From Lachnospiraceae bacterium (GTDB lineage Bacteria; Bacillota; Clostridia; Lachnospirales; Lachnospiraceae): a DNA stretch of 31,531 bases. Location of the stretch: positions 1 to 31,531 of the forward strand of contig CAAGLJ010000158.1 of assembly GCA_900770785.1 (NCBI GenBank), given 5' to 3'. This document shows positions 24,281 through 31,531 of the stretch, in pieces. Numbering within the stretch: the first letter of the stretch is position 1; the number at the start of each line of letters is the position of its first letter. A model generated the notes under the pieces. The model did not search any database. It worked only from the letters and a program-made list of their open reading frames with translations, and had not been told where the DNA came from. Position numbers and translations under genes: made by a program.

Positions 24281-24355
24281 CAGTAGTTCGTGGCTTTATA
24301 TGGCTGTAGTTTGTGAAGGATTTATACACAAAAGACGCAATTGGAGAGTGGTAAA

Positions 24356-26071
24356 ATGATTGTAAAGGATAGTATGAATACAACAAGACATTTCCAAATG
24401 AGAGAGAATAAAGGGAAAATACTGTATGCTATTTGCATTGCAATAATTATAGCCTTAAGTAATCTTATTACTTTATCAGTATATGCACCACTGCCGGGAG
24501 ATGAGTCAGGTTATATTGCACAGGCAGCATTTCTGGCAGGTAAAAATTGGTCAGAAACGACGAGTCAGCTTGCATTTTATGCTTTTGGTGAGGGATTGGT
24601 AGCCAATATACTATTTAGATTTATCAGTGATCCTATCATATTATACAGAAGTTTGCTTTTCCTAAATACTTTACTACTTTGCGGAACGTTTGTTTTAATA
24701 GAAAAATCAGTAAAACTAATTTTGAATATTAGAAATGATACATTTACTTTAGCAATATCTTTATTAACAGTTATTATTCCATCTAATATTCTCTATAGTA
24801 ACCAATTTCTTGCAGAAAATTATATAACTTTTATTTTTATAGCACTTGTTTACTTATATATTATGTTAAACAAATGCCCAAAGACAATATATGTGATTTT
24901 ATATATCGCTTTATCCATATATATTATTGCGATACATCAAAGAATGATTGGCTTTGGAGTACTGTGTATTTCCATGCTGATCATTCTTTTATGGAGAAGA
25001 AAAATTAATGTGCGTCAAGTTATAATTGCAGTTATAATATTAGGAATATTAGTTTTTTCATATATTTATTACAAGCAGTATGTTAAGCTGAATTTATGGG
25101 GAAATAGTGTATATGGGAATAAAAATGACTTTTCTTCACTGGCTCCCTCTATACTGGATAGGTTTACAGCAGATAATATTTTAGTTGTACTGAAAAATTT
25201 AGTGGGAAAAATATGGTATATTACGGTTTCAACATGTGGTTTTGCTACGATTGGAATTGGAGTTATGACCTGTAAAAGTATATTTCAAATTAGAAAAATA
25301 AAAAAAGATGATCAATATAATATATTATTATTTTTGACATGTACTTTTTGGATATCAATTATTGTTGTTACAGGATTGTCTTCTTATCCGGCAAGGATAG
25401 ATCATATATTTATTGGAAGATATATGGATGCATTACTGGGACCATTTTTTATATATGGTATCTATTGGATATACAGACACAAAGACAGAAAAACTTATTT
25501 ATATATAATTATCTTAGCTTTATTTTTAGGAAATTTTGTAGAAAAATATGCAGAGGAGGTAGTAGAACAAACAGATTATGTGGATAAGATGAGCAATACT
25601 GGACTAATTGCTTTTTTAAATGATCCATTTCGCAATGGAGACATGATTAATATAACATTGATATATATATCGATTATGGTTCTTATTTATATAATGATTT
25701 TATGCAATAAAAAATTAATATTTTTTGTATTAGGAACTATTTTTTTATTAAATATTTATGCTGGAAATAACTTATATTTAGAATATCAAAAACAAGATGA
25801 AAGAGGGTTAAGAGAAATAGTTAACTTACTGGATGAGGAAGAGGATGAGGCAACCATAGCGTTTCTTTATAAAAATATTTATGCATGTATTTTACAATAT
25901 ATGACTCCAGATACTAGATTTGAACTGATTGAAATAGAAGAATTGGCTAATTGTGAACATAAATATATTTTGCTGAAAGATGGTCAAATTAAGCAAGAGA
26001 ATATGCCTGAACAGTATAGTTTAATTATGGAGAATGAACTCTGTTCATTGTATAAATTACGGACAAATTGA
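24356..26071 (+). CDS. Second GT-C membrane glycosyltransferase, homologue of the gene at 18151
   Basis: Polytopic membrane protein of 571 residues from ATG 24356 (GGAG at 24343-24346); an in-frame TTG at 24341 has no ribosome binding site. It has about eleven membrane segments and a soluble tail, like the protein at 18151. The first loop reads APLPGDESGYIAQ with Asp49-Glu50 in the place of the other protein's Asp40-Glu41, and the following stretch (KNWSETTSQLAFYAFGEGL) aligns with its counterpart (WDWSQIASLGSYYSFGYSL). It is very AT-rich, with long A/T runs. It probably transfers a polyprenyl-linked sugar outside the membrane, or could be an O-antigen-ligase-like or mannosyltransferase-like enzyme. 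A dedicated donor synthase is not adjacent; the GtrB-like gene at 19904 may serve both. Confidence 0.82.
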   Translation: MIVKDSMNTTRHFQMRENKGKILYAICIAIIIALSNLITLSVYAPLPGDESGYIAQAAFLAGKNWSETTSQLAFYAFGEGLVANILFRFISDPIILYRSLLFLNTLLLCGTFVLIEKSVKLILNIRNDTFTLAISLLTVIIPSNILYSNQFLAENYITFIFIALVYLYIMLNKCPKTIYVILYIALSIYIIAIHQRMIGFGVLCISMLIILLWRRKINVRQVIIAVIILGILVFSYIYYKQYVKLNLWGNSVYGNKNDFSSLAPSILDRFTADNILVVLKNLVGKIWYITVSTCGFATIGIGVMTCKSIFQIRKIKKDDQYNILLFLTCTFWISIIVVTGLSSYPARIDHIFIGRYMDALLGPFFIYGIYWIYRHKDRKTYLYIIILALFLGNFVEKYAEEVVEQTDYVDKMSNTGLIAFLNDPFRNGDMINITLIYISIMVLIYIMILCNKKLIFFVLGTIFLLNIYAGNNLYLEYQKQDERGLREIVNLLDEEEDEATIAFLYKNIYACILQYMTPDTRFELIEIEELANCEHKYILLKDGQIKQENMPEQYSLIMENELCSLYKLRTN

Positions 26072-26099
26072 TTTGCCGGTTAAAGTATGGGAGGTTAAG

Positions 26100-27359
26100 A
26101 TGAAACTCTTTGTTTCAACATATGAAGACATGATTCTTAGAGGCGGGGAAACCTACTATTTCAGAATGATAACATGGCTTCAAAATCGAGAATATAAAGC
26201 ATATTTATTTTTACCTGAAAAATGCACGATTGATACATCTGTAGAGACAGAGATAAAAAACAAAGGTGTTTCGATTTTAAAATATAACAATCTATATAAT
26301 GATAATGAAATTGCTAAGGTATTGGTGGAAGAGAAATATGAGGATTTATTAGGAATAGTTTATACAAAAGAAAGGTATATCAGGCTTAGAAAACTGTTTG
26401 AAACAGTCGGAGTTAAATATAGATTATTTTTATATATTATTTCACCTAATAGAGTAGTTCTTAAGCATGACTGGAATATTTCAAAAACAATAATGAGAAA
26501 GATTAGCAGCCCAATTTGTGATGCTGGGGCTTTTGCTGTAATGGACAAAGACTATGCTTTTATGTGTTCAGAGTATATTGGTTTGCCTAAGAATAGTTTT
26601 ACTGTAGTTCCGGTTGGAGTTGAAATTGACAGTACATATGATGTTAAAAACACAAGTGATAAACGAGTCGGTAAGTTTACCATTTTGACGGTTGGCAGAT
26701 TTGATTTTCCATTCAAAGGATATGTTGTAGGTCTAATTAGGGATTTTGCTGAACTCTGTAGAAAATATAATAATATAGAATTGGTAATTGTAGGATATGG
26801 AAAAGGACAGGCAATGGTTGATGAAGCTGTAACTACAGTAGATAAGAAATACAGAGATAAAATTATACTGAAAGGAAAGATAGATTATCATAATCTTTTA
26901 GGTATGTATAAGAGTGCATCTGTATTTGTTGGAATGGGAACTACGTTATTAGAGGCTGCCAAGGTAGGAACGATCTCAATAGTTGCTTCAGGGGGGCAGT
27001 ATGGAAACTATTCATCCGGATACTTTGATGAGGCTGATACTTTGAGCTTCCTAATAACAGGTAGATACTCTAAATATACTGATGTAAAAAAACACATGAA
27101 ATATCATTTTAAAGACTTGATTGAGGATGTGTACCAAATGAATGAAGAGACTTTCATAGAAAAAGGGAGGCGTACATATGATGCTTACGAAAAAACCTAT
27201 TCTATGAATTATGTAATGCCATATTTTATGGAAAGAAGTAATGGAAGGCCGTCTGTGCAGACAAATCTTCAAAAAGTGATTTCTAATTTTTATGACTGGC
27301 GTCAGAATATTATAATTGAGTTAAAATTTATAAAGCGAAAATGGCTGAAGAAAGAATAA
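26100..27359 (+). CDS. GT4-like glycosyltransferase
   Basis: Predicted GT-B glycosyltransferase, 419 residues from ATG 26100 behind GGGAGG (26089-26094). The frame extends upstream to 26034 but without a ribosome binding site, and would overlap the preceding gene. The N-terminus KLFVSTYEDMILRGGETYYF carries the glycine-rich acceptor loop. The donor domain shows FTILTVGRFDFPFKGYVVGL, IELVIVGYGKGQAMVDEAV, IILKGKIDYHNLLGMYKSAS and VFVGMGTTLLEAAKVGTISI, where Glu in the TTLLEAA segment is the usual nucleotide-sugar contact. It ends in a basic tail (KFIKRKWLKKE). It lies 10 bases before the flippase. Likely one of the enzymes that assemble the repeat unit exported by that flippase; sugar unknown. 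Confidence 0.88.
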   Translation: MKLFVSTYEDMILRGGETYYFRMITWLQNREYKAYLFLPEKCTIDTSVETEIKNKGVSILKYNNLYNDNEIAKVLVEEKYEDLLGIVYTKERYIRLRKLFETVGVKYRLFLYIISPNRVVLKHDWNISKTIMRKISSPICDAGAFAVMDKDYAFMCSEYIGLPKNSFTVVPVGVEIDSTYDVKNTSDKRVGKFTILTVGRFDFPFKGYVVGLIRDFAELCRKYNNIELVIVGYGKGQAMVDEAVTTVDKKYRDKIILKGKIDYHNLLGMYKSASVFVGMGTTLLEAAKVGTISIVASGGQYGNYSSGYFDEADTLSFLITGRYSKYTDVKKHMKYHFKDLIEDVYQMNEETFIEKGRRTYDAYEKTYSMNYVMPYFMERSNGRPSVQTNLQKVISNFYDWRQNIIIELKFIKRKWLKKE

Positions 27360-27369
27360 TAGCAGTAAA

Positions 27370-28803
27370 ATGAAGAAATTTAAATTGTTTATGGAAAATT
27401 TTCTGGTATATGGTTTTGGAGGAATCATTAGTAAGATTGTTCCTTTAATAATGGTTCCGATAGTAACCAGACTGATGCCGGATTCTACATATTATGGATT
27501 AAGTGATCTATCCAGTACTGTGATGAACTTTTGTCAATCATTTGCTGTGATGGGAATGTATGATGCAATGTATAGACTTTTCTTTGAAAGAGAAGAGAAT
27601 GAGTATAAGAAGAGAGTCTGTTCTACGGCATTTTCATTTACCCTGATTACATCGCTAACAGTATTTTTATTTATGGTTATTTTTCGAAAGTGGATTGCCG
27701 GGTTTTTCTTTGGGGATATACAGTATGCTAATCTGGTATATCTTACAGCAATGGCTACGTTAGTGGGAGCGACAAACAGCATTGTTTGTGCACCAACAAG
27801 GATGCAAAATAAAAGAAAAGTTTTTTTGGTTGCTAATACGTTGAGCCCAGTCCTTTCGTACTCTATCTCAATACCACTTTTACTGGCGGGGTACTACTTA
27901 ATAGCCCTTCCATTAGCGGCGATAATTTCGGCTATAACGTTAGAGATTTCATTCGGTATTATGAACCATGAATGGTTTAAATTTAAATATTTTGACAAAA
28001 AAATACTTAAACAATTATTAATTATAGGAATACCATTACTTCCCAATTTTATTATTTATTGGATATTTAACTCCAGTGATAAAGTTATGATTACCAATAT
28101 GTTAGGGGTTGCAGCAGCGGGAATCTACTCTGTTGGTTCGAAATTGGGACAAGTAAGTCAGCTAATACGAACAGCATTTTCAGGGGGGTGGCAGTTTTTC
28201 GCGTTTTCGACAATGAATGATGAAAATCAGGTTAAAACAAATTCTTTAATCTTTGAATATTTGGGTGTAGTTTCATTCGTTGTTACATTGTTTATGTGTA
28301 CTTTCAGTGAACTGATTTTTACAATTCTATTTACAGAAGAATATTACAGTGCATATATTGTGGCACCATATCTTTTTCTGGCACCACTTTTACAGATGCT
28401 ATATCAGGTAGCAGGTAATCAATTTGTTATTATAAAAAAAACCTGGCCAACTATGCTGGTCTTATCAATTGGAGTAGTATTAAATATATTTTTAAATCTA
28501 TGCCTCATACCAATGATGGGAATAGAAGGAGCAGCGATAGCAACTCTTGTAGGATATATTGCATCTGATTTGATCGGAATATTTGTTTTGAATAAAATGA
28601 AGCTAATGGAGATATCGGGGAGGTTTCTTATATTTACGCTTTCATTTGCAGCTGCATTCATTATTTGGAGATTATTTACTTTGCCATATATATGGTTGAA
28701 TATTCTTTTAATAAGTTGGATTTCTATTCTGGGTGGATTCTTATATTATAAAGAATTAAAGATAATATATATGAGTTTGATAAAGTTTGTCAGAAGAGAT
28801 TGA
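27370..28803 (+). CDS. Wzx-like polysaccharide repeat-unit flippase
   Basis: Membrane transporter of the MOP/MATE superfamily polysaccharide branch, 477 residues with about twelve to fourteen hydrophobic segments, the usual size. The N-terminal FLVYGFGGIISKIVPLIMVPIVTRL is a typical Wzx start, with Asp/Tyr-rich YYGLSDLSSTVMNF following. It moves undecaprenyl-linked oligosaccharides to the outer membrane face. Its presence means that the cluster makes a flippase-dependent repeat-unit glycan. A Wzy polymerase is not evident in the window; it could lie beyond the right edge, or the glycan may not be polymerised. The start ATG 27370 has only a weak purine stretch upstream, so translation may depend on coupling with the preceding gene, 10 bases away. 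Confidence 0.92.
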   Translation: MKKFKLFMENFLVYGFGGIISKIVPLIMVPIVTRLMPDSTYYGLSDLSSTVMNFCQSFAVMGMYDAMYRLFFEREENEYKKRVCSTAFSFTLITSLTVFLFMVIFRKWIAGFFFGDIQYANLVYLTAMATLVGATNSIVCAPTRMQNKRKVFLVANTLSPVLSYSISIPLLLAGYYLIALPLAAIISAITLEISFGIMNHEWFKFKYFDKKILKQLLIIGIPLLPNFIIYWIFNSSDKVMITNMLGVAAAGIYSVGSKLGQVSQLIRTAFSGGWQFFAFSTMNDENQVKTNSLIFEYLGVVSFVVTLFMCTFSELIFTILFTEEYYSAYIVAPYLFLAPLLQMLYQVAGNQFVIIKKTWPTMLVLSIGVVLNIFLNLCLIPMMGIEGAAIATLVGYIASDLIGIFVLNKMKLMEISGRFLIFTLSFAAAFIIWRLFTLPYIWLNILLISWISILGGFLYYKELKIIYMSLIKFVRRD

Positions 28804-28819
28804 TGGGAGGAATGTTGCC

Positions 28820-29245
28820 GTGCAAGTTATAAAATATGTATTTCAACCTCATGGAGATGAGAGAGGACAATTAGTATCCCTTGAACAATTTAAAGATATT
28901 CCATTTATAATTAAACGAGTATATTATATGTATGATACCGCGGAGGGAATAGTGCGTGGTCATCATGCCCATAAGTCATTGCAACAAATTTTAATCTGTA
29001 TTCATGGAAGCTGCAAGATTAAATTGGATAATGGTAAAGATACTAAGATAGTTCCACTTGAAAAGCCATATGAAGGATTATATGTTTCCAATAATATGTG
29101 GCGTGAAATGTACGATTTCTCACCCGATGCAATATTGATGGTTCTTGCTTCGGAGTTGTATGATGAGTCCGACTATATTCGGAGTTATGATGAATTTTTG
29201 GACTTTGTAAAAAATTGTGGAGATACGACATCTGTAGATGAATAG
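28820..29245 (+). CDS. dTDP-4-oxo-6-deoxy-sugar 3,4-ketoisomerase (FdtA/QdtA family)
   Basis: Small cupin enzyme that shifts the keto group of dTDP-4-oxo-6-deoxyglucose from C4 to C3, preparing it for amination. I start it at GTG 28820 (GGGAGG at 28805-28810), giving 141 residues, matching the family size; extending to 28787 would overlap the flippase gene. With this start, the motif RGHHAHKSLQQI places histidines at 49 and 51, the positions described as catalytic in FdtA. The rest of the cupin is visible (ILICIHGSCKIKLDNG, YVSNNMWREMYDFSPDAILMVLAS). FdtA (galacto product, leading to Fuc3N) and QdtA (gluco product, leading to Qui3N) cannot be separated by eye. RmlA and RmlB, needed for the substrate, must be encoded elsewhere. 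The aminotransferase follows after 19 bases. Confidence 0.93.
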   Translation: MQVIKYVFQPHGDERGQLVSLEQFKDIPFIIKRVYYMYDTAEGIVRGHHAHKSLQQILICIHGSCKIKLDNGKDTKIVPLEKPYEGLYVSNNMWREMYDFSPDAILMVLASELYDESDYIRSYDEFLDFVKNCGDTTSVDE

Positions 29246-29264
29246 TTTAAGGAGATAAAAGAAG

Positions 29265-30362
29265 ATGAAGGTTCCTTTTGTAAGTTTTTTGCCTATTGAG
29301 CATAAATTGGATACTGAATTAAGAGCGGCATTTGAACGTGTATATAGTAGGAGCTGGTATATTGAAGGTATTGAGGATAAAAATTTTGAAAAGGCTTTTG
29401 CAAAATACTGCGATGCAAAATATTGTGTCGGAGTAGGAAACGGTTTGGATGCTTTGATGCTGACCCTGAGAGCATTAGGTATAAAAGAAGGCGATGAAAT
29501 CATTGTGCCGTCCAATACATATATAGCTACGGCACTTGCGGTTACATATGCAGGGGCCAAGCCGGTATTTGTTGAACCAGAACTGAAAACATTTAACATT
29601 GCCCCAGCTGGAATTAGAGAAAAAATTAGTGATAAGACAAAAGCGATTATACCAGTGCATCTTTATGGTCAGCCATGTGACATGGATCCTATTCTGGAGC
29701 TTGCGAAGGAGTATCGCTTGGGCATTATCGAGGATTGTGCTCAAGCACATGGAGCAACATACAAAGGAAAGAAAATAGGAACGTTTGGTGATGCAGCAGG
29801 CTTTAGCTTTTACCCAGGGAAGAATTTGGGAGCATTAGGAGATGCAGGAGCTGTAATTAGTAATAACAAAGAGTTAATTGATAAAGTCAGAGCTTTAGGA
29901 AATTATGGTTCAGATTATAAATATCATCATATTTATAAAGGGAATAATTCCAGGTTGGACGAAATGCAAGCGGCGTTTCTTATGGTGAAGCTCCGATATT
30001 TGGACGAAATGAATGCGGAGCGTCGCAGGATTGCTCAACTATATTTGAACGGAATTACAAATTCTGAAATTATACTGCCTTATGTTTTAGATGGATGCGA
30101 ACCAGTGTGGCATATTTTTGGGATTAGATGTAAAAGGCGTGATGAATTGGAGGCATATCTAAAAGAGAAAGAAATTGGAACTAACAAACATTATCCAATT
30201 CCCATCCATCTCCAGAAGTGTTATCAGGATCTAAATTTCAGGAAGGGAGATTTCCCAATTGCAGAAGAAATCAGTGCAACTGAGCTTAGTCTACCGATGT
30301 ACTATGGAATGACAGATGAGCAGGTTCAATACGTTATAAATATGGTTAATAGTTTTGGATAA
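29265..30362 (+). CDS. DegT/DnrJ/EryC1-family sugar 3-aminotransferase (FdtB/QdtB-like)
   Basis: PLP-dependent aminotransferase, 365 residues, that would aminate the 3-keto sugar made by the preceding ketoisomerase to give dTDP-3-amino-3,6-dideoxyhexose. Motifs in order: VPFVSFLPI start, SRSWYIEGIEDKNFEKAFA, CVGVGNGLDALMLTLRALG (PLP phosphate site), VPSNTYIATALAVTYAGAKP, VHLYGQPCDMDPI, IIEDCAQAHGATYKGKKIG, and the PLP lysine Lys186 in FSFYPGKNLGALGDAGA. Near the end HYPIPIHLQKCYQDL is also typical. The ribosome binding site AAGGAG lies at 29249-29254. The pairing with FdtA/QdtA points to the 3-position, separating it from 4-aminotransferases of the same family. No FdtC/QdtC N-acetyltransferase follows; an ATP-grasp gene takes that place. 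Confidence 0.94.
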   Translation: MKVPFVSFLPIEHKLDTELRAAFERVYSRSWYIEGIEDKNFEKAFAKYCDAKYCVGVGNGLDALMLTLRALGIKEGDEIIVPSNTYIATALAVTYAGAKPVFVEPELKTFNIAPAGIREKISDKTKAIIPVHLYGQPCDMDPILELAKEYRLGIIEDCAQAHGATYKGKKIGTFGDAAGFSFYPGKNLGALGDAGAVISNNKELIDKVRALGNYGSDYKYHHIYKGNNSRLDEMQAAFLMVKLRYLDEMNAERRRIAQLYLNGITNSEIILPYVLDGCEPVWHIFGIRCKRRDELEAYLKEKEIGTNKHYPIPIHLQKCYQDLNFRKGDFPIAEEISATELSLPMYYGMTDEQVQYVINMVNSFG

Positions 30363-30382
30363 TAAAGCGGAGGAAATATACT

Positions 30383-31450
30383 ATGTCAAAAATTTTAGTT
30401 GGAGGAGCTGGTGGAGCACCATCTGAAGGTGTAATTAATTCTCTGTTATTAAGTGAAAAAAAGGAAGAAATAATCGGTATGGGTTCCATTCCCTCAGATT
30501 TAGCAATGTCAGCTGCTAAAAGAAAATATGTTGTTCCCTATGCAAATACATCTGAATATAAGACTGAACTAATGAAAATTTTGAAAAAAGAAAAACCGGA
30601 TTTAATCCACTTTCAAAATGATCTTGAAGTATATTATGCATCTACAATCCGAGATGATATTCAGGAAGCGGGAACAAAAGTATTTATGCCAAAACATGAA
30701 GTTATTGCGATCTGTGTCGATAAATGGAAATCTTGGGAGGCATTTAAAAGAGCGGGGGTGGTTGTCCCCGAAAATATATTTATTAATAATGAGTCTGATT
30801 TAAAAAGGGCTTTTTCCGAATTAGGTGACAAGGAAGGGAAAATATGGCTTCGTGCAAATGATATGGGAGGCGGTGGAATAGGATCTATTCCTACAAATGA
30901 TTATACAATGGCCAAGGCTTGGATTAATCGATATAGTGGCTGGGGAAATTTTATAGCGGCCCAGATGCTCACAGCACAGACAATCACATGGTTATCAATT
31001 TGGTGGGAAGGAGAACTTGTTGTTGCACAAACGAGAAAGCGTACAGGGTGGATTCATGGGAATCGTTCTGCATCTGGTGTAACAGGAGTAACCAAAATAG
31101 GAATGACTTGTAGTGATGAGATGGTTACGGACATTGCAATAAAGACAGTTAAGGCTGTGGATGACAAACCACATGGCTTATACGGAGTAGATATGGCATA
31201 TGATGGAAATGGCATACCAAATCCTACAGAGATTAATATTTCAAGATTTTTTACTACAGTACTATTTTTTACAAAGGCAGGCTTAAATATGCCGGTTATC
31301 TATAAAGATTTGGGAATTTATAATAAAATGCCAGAACTTGGGAAAAAGATTAATCCCTTACCAGATGGATTATTATGGCTGCGTGCAATGGATAGAGAAC
31401 CTATGCTTACTACAGATAGTGAATTAAACAGCCTTATTATGACTTTATAA
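30383..31450 (+). CDS. ATP-grasp enzyme of the glycan cluster
   Basis: ATP-grasp family protein of 355 residues. The N-terminal preATP-grasp domain starts SKILVGGAGGAPSEGVINSL with a Rossmann-type glycine-rich loop; the ATP-grasp fold follows, with CVDKWKSWEAFKRAGVVVPE, the ATP loop IWLRANDMGGGGIGS, and the metal-binding end GLYGVDMAYDGNGIPNPTEI followed by N-I-S-R. It resembles the carbamoyl-phosphate-synthase-like ATP-grasp proteins found in surface polysaccharide loci. The fold ligates a carboxylate to an amine or thiol via an acyl phosphate. Directly behind a 3-amino-sugar pair, it might couple an amino acid or other acid to that amine, taking the place of an acetyltransferase; this is inference. 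The ribosome binding site GGAGG is 9 bases before ATG 30383. Substrates unknown. Confidence 0.85.
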   Translation: MSKILVGGAGGAPSEGVINSLLLSEKKEEIIGMGSIPSDLAMSAAKRKYVVPYANTSEYKTELMKILKKEKPDLIHFQNDLEVYYASTIRDDIQEAGTKVFMPKHEVIAICVDKWKSWEAFKRAGVVVPENIFINNESDLKRAFSELGDKEGKIWLRANDMGGGGIGSIPTNDYTMAKAWINRYSGWGNFIAAQMLTAQTITWLSIWWEGELVVAQTRKRTGWIHGNRSASGVTGVTKIGMTCSDEMVTDIAIKTVKAVDDKPHGLYGVDMAYDGNGIPNPTEINISRFFTTVLFFTKAGLNMPVIYKDLGIYNKMPELGKKINPLPDGLLWLRAMDREPMLTTDSELNSLIMTL

Positions 31451-31489
31451 TTTTTTAATTTAAATGGGGACTTTATCGGGGATATTGAC

Positions 31490-31531
31490 ATGAAACTTTC
31501 TGATGTTATAGCACAATATTTAATATATAAA
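31490..31531 (+). CDS. Start of a gene, possibly a TPP-dependent (acetolactate-synthase-like) enzyme (3' partial)
   Basis: ATG 31490 with GGGG at 31478-31481 opens a frame that runs off the window after 14 codons: MKLSDVIAQYLIYK. The pattern (short basic start, then D-V-I-A-x-Y-L) matches the N-terminus of IlvB-like thiamine-pyrophosphate enzymes found in polysaccharide clusters, which often begin MKLSDYIAxFL. The evidence is only 14 residues long. The 39-base gap before it holds no terminator, so it belongs to the same transcript. Confidence 0.45.
   Translation, partial: MKLSDVIAQYLIYK

Noticed and set aside
29120..29599. 159-codon minus-strand open frame across the ketoisomerase and aminotransferase genes
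   Set aside because: It crosses two genes with clear function; composition is typical of a shadow frame.
1..31531. CRISPR arrays, tRNA or rRNA genes, insertion sequences, attachment sites
   Set aside because: I read through for regularly spaced repeats, cloverleaf patterns, transposase motifs and tRNA-flanked direct repeats and saw none; small or diverged examples could be missed by eye.

Overview
The window reads as chromosomal DNA of a Gram-positive anaerobic Clostridia bacterium, most likely a gut Lachnospiraceae. The support is an LplABC-type sugar importer with a LacZ-like GH2 enzyme, AgrC/LytTR-type regulators, an anaerobic sulfatase-maturase homologue, a YknXYZ/MacAB-type exporter and frequent GTG starts behind strong GGAGG ribosome binding sites. 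Family identity is read from motifs; the taxon is inference. Every gene I accept is on the + strand. I see no tRNA, rRNA, CRISPR array, transposase or attachment site.

Layout. (1) 1-6377: a carbohydrate uptake operon, with two LplB/LplC-type permeases (the first cut by the window edge), a lipoprotein substrate-binding protein and a 1026-residue beta-galactosidase-family enzyme. (2) 6410-8622: a LytTR response regulator and an AgrC-like GHKL histidine kinase, behind a hairpin-containing leader and closed by a terminator. (3) 8722-12711: a three-gene exporter (membrane fusion protein, ATPase, FtsX/MacB permease) with its own terminator. (4) 12761-16400: an MBOAT acyltransferase, an SGNH/GDSL-like cell-surface protein and a radical SAM enzyme that matches anaerobic sulfatase-maturating enzymes residue for residue at key positions. 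(5) 16491-18138: an orphan LytTR regulator whose receiver has lost the phosphoacceptor aspartate, then a strongly translated secreted protein of unknown function behind a structured leader, then a strong terminator. (6) 18151-31531: a long co-directional cell-surface glycan cluster with a GT-C membrane glycosyltransferase, a GtrB/DPM1-like polyprenyl-phosphate glycosyltransferase, an acyltransferase-3, three GT4-like glycosyltransferases, a second GT-C protein, a Wzx-like flippase, an FdtA/QdtA-type ketoisomerase, a DegT-family aminotransferase, an ATP-grasp enzyme and the first codons of a further gene that looks like a TPP-dependent enzyme.

Composition changes sharply inside region 6. Up to about 20.9 kb the DNA is moderately GC-rich (31 of 60 bases are G or C at 11041-11100). 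From the acyltransferase gene at 20914 to the end it is strongly AT-rich (11 of 60 at 25021-25080). The switch falls at a 4-base gene overlap and suggests that a variable or transferred surface-polysaccharide segment was joined to a resident one.

How it works together: region 1 feeds galactoside-type oligosaccharides into the cell. Regions 2 and 3 look like a sensing system beside the exporter it may control. Regions 4 to 6 concern the cell surface: O-acylation, a secreted protein, and a glycan that probably carries a 3-amino-3,6-dideoxy sugar made by the ketoisomerase/aminotransferase pair. The most promising points for novelty are the ATP-grasp plus putative TPP enzyme attached to that amino-sugar pair, the pseudo-receiver LytTR regulator next to the unknown secreted protein, and the sulfatase-maturase homologue with no sulfatase in sight.
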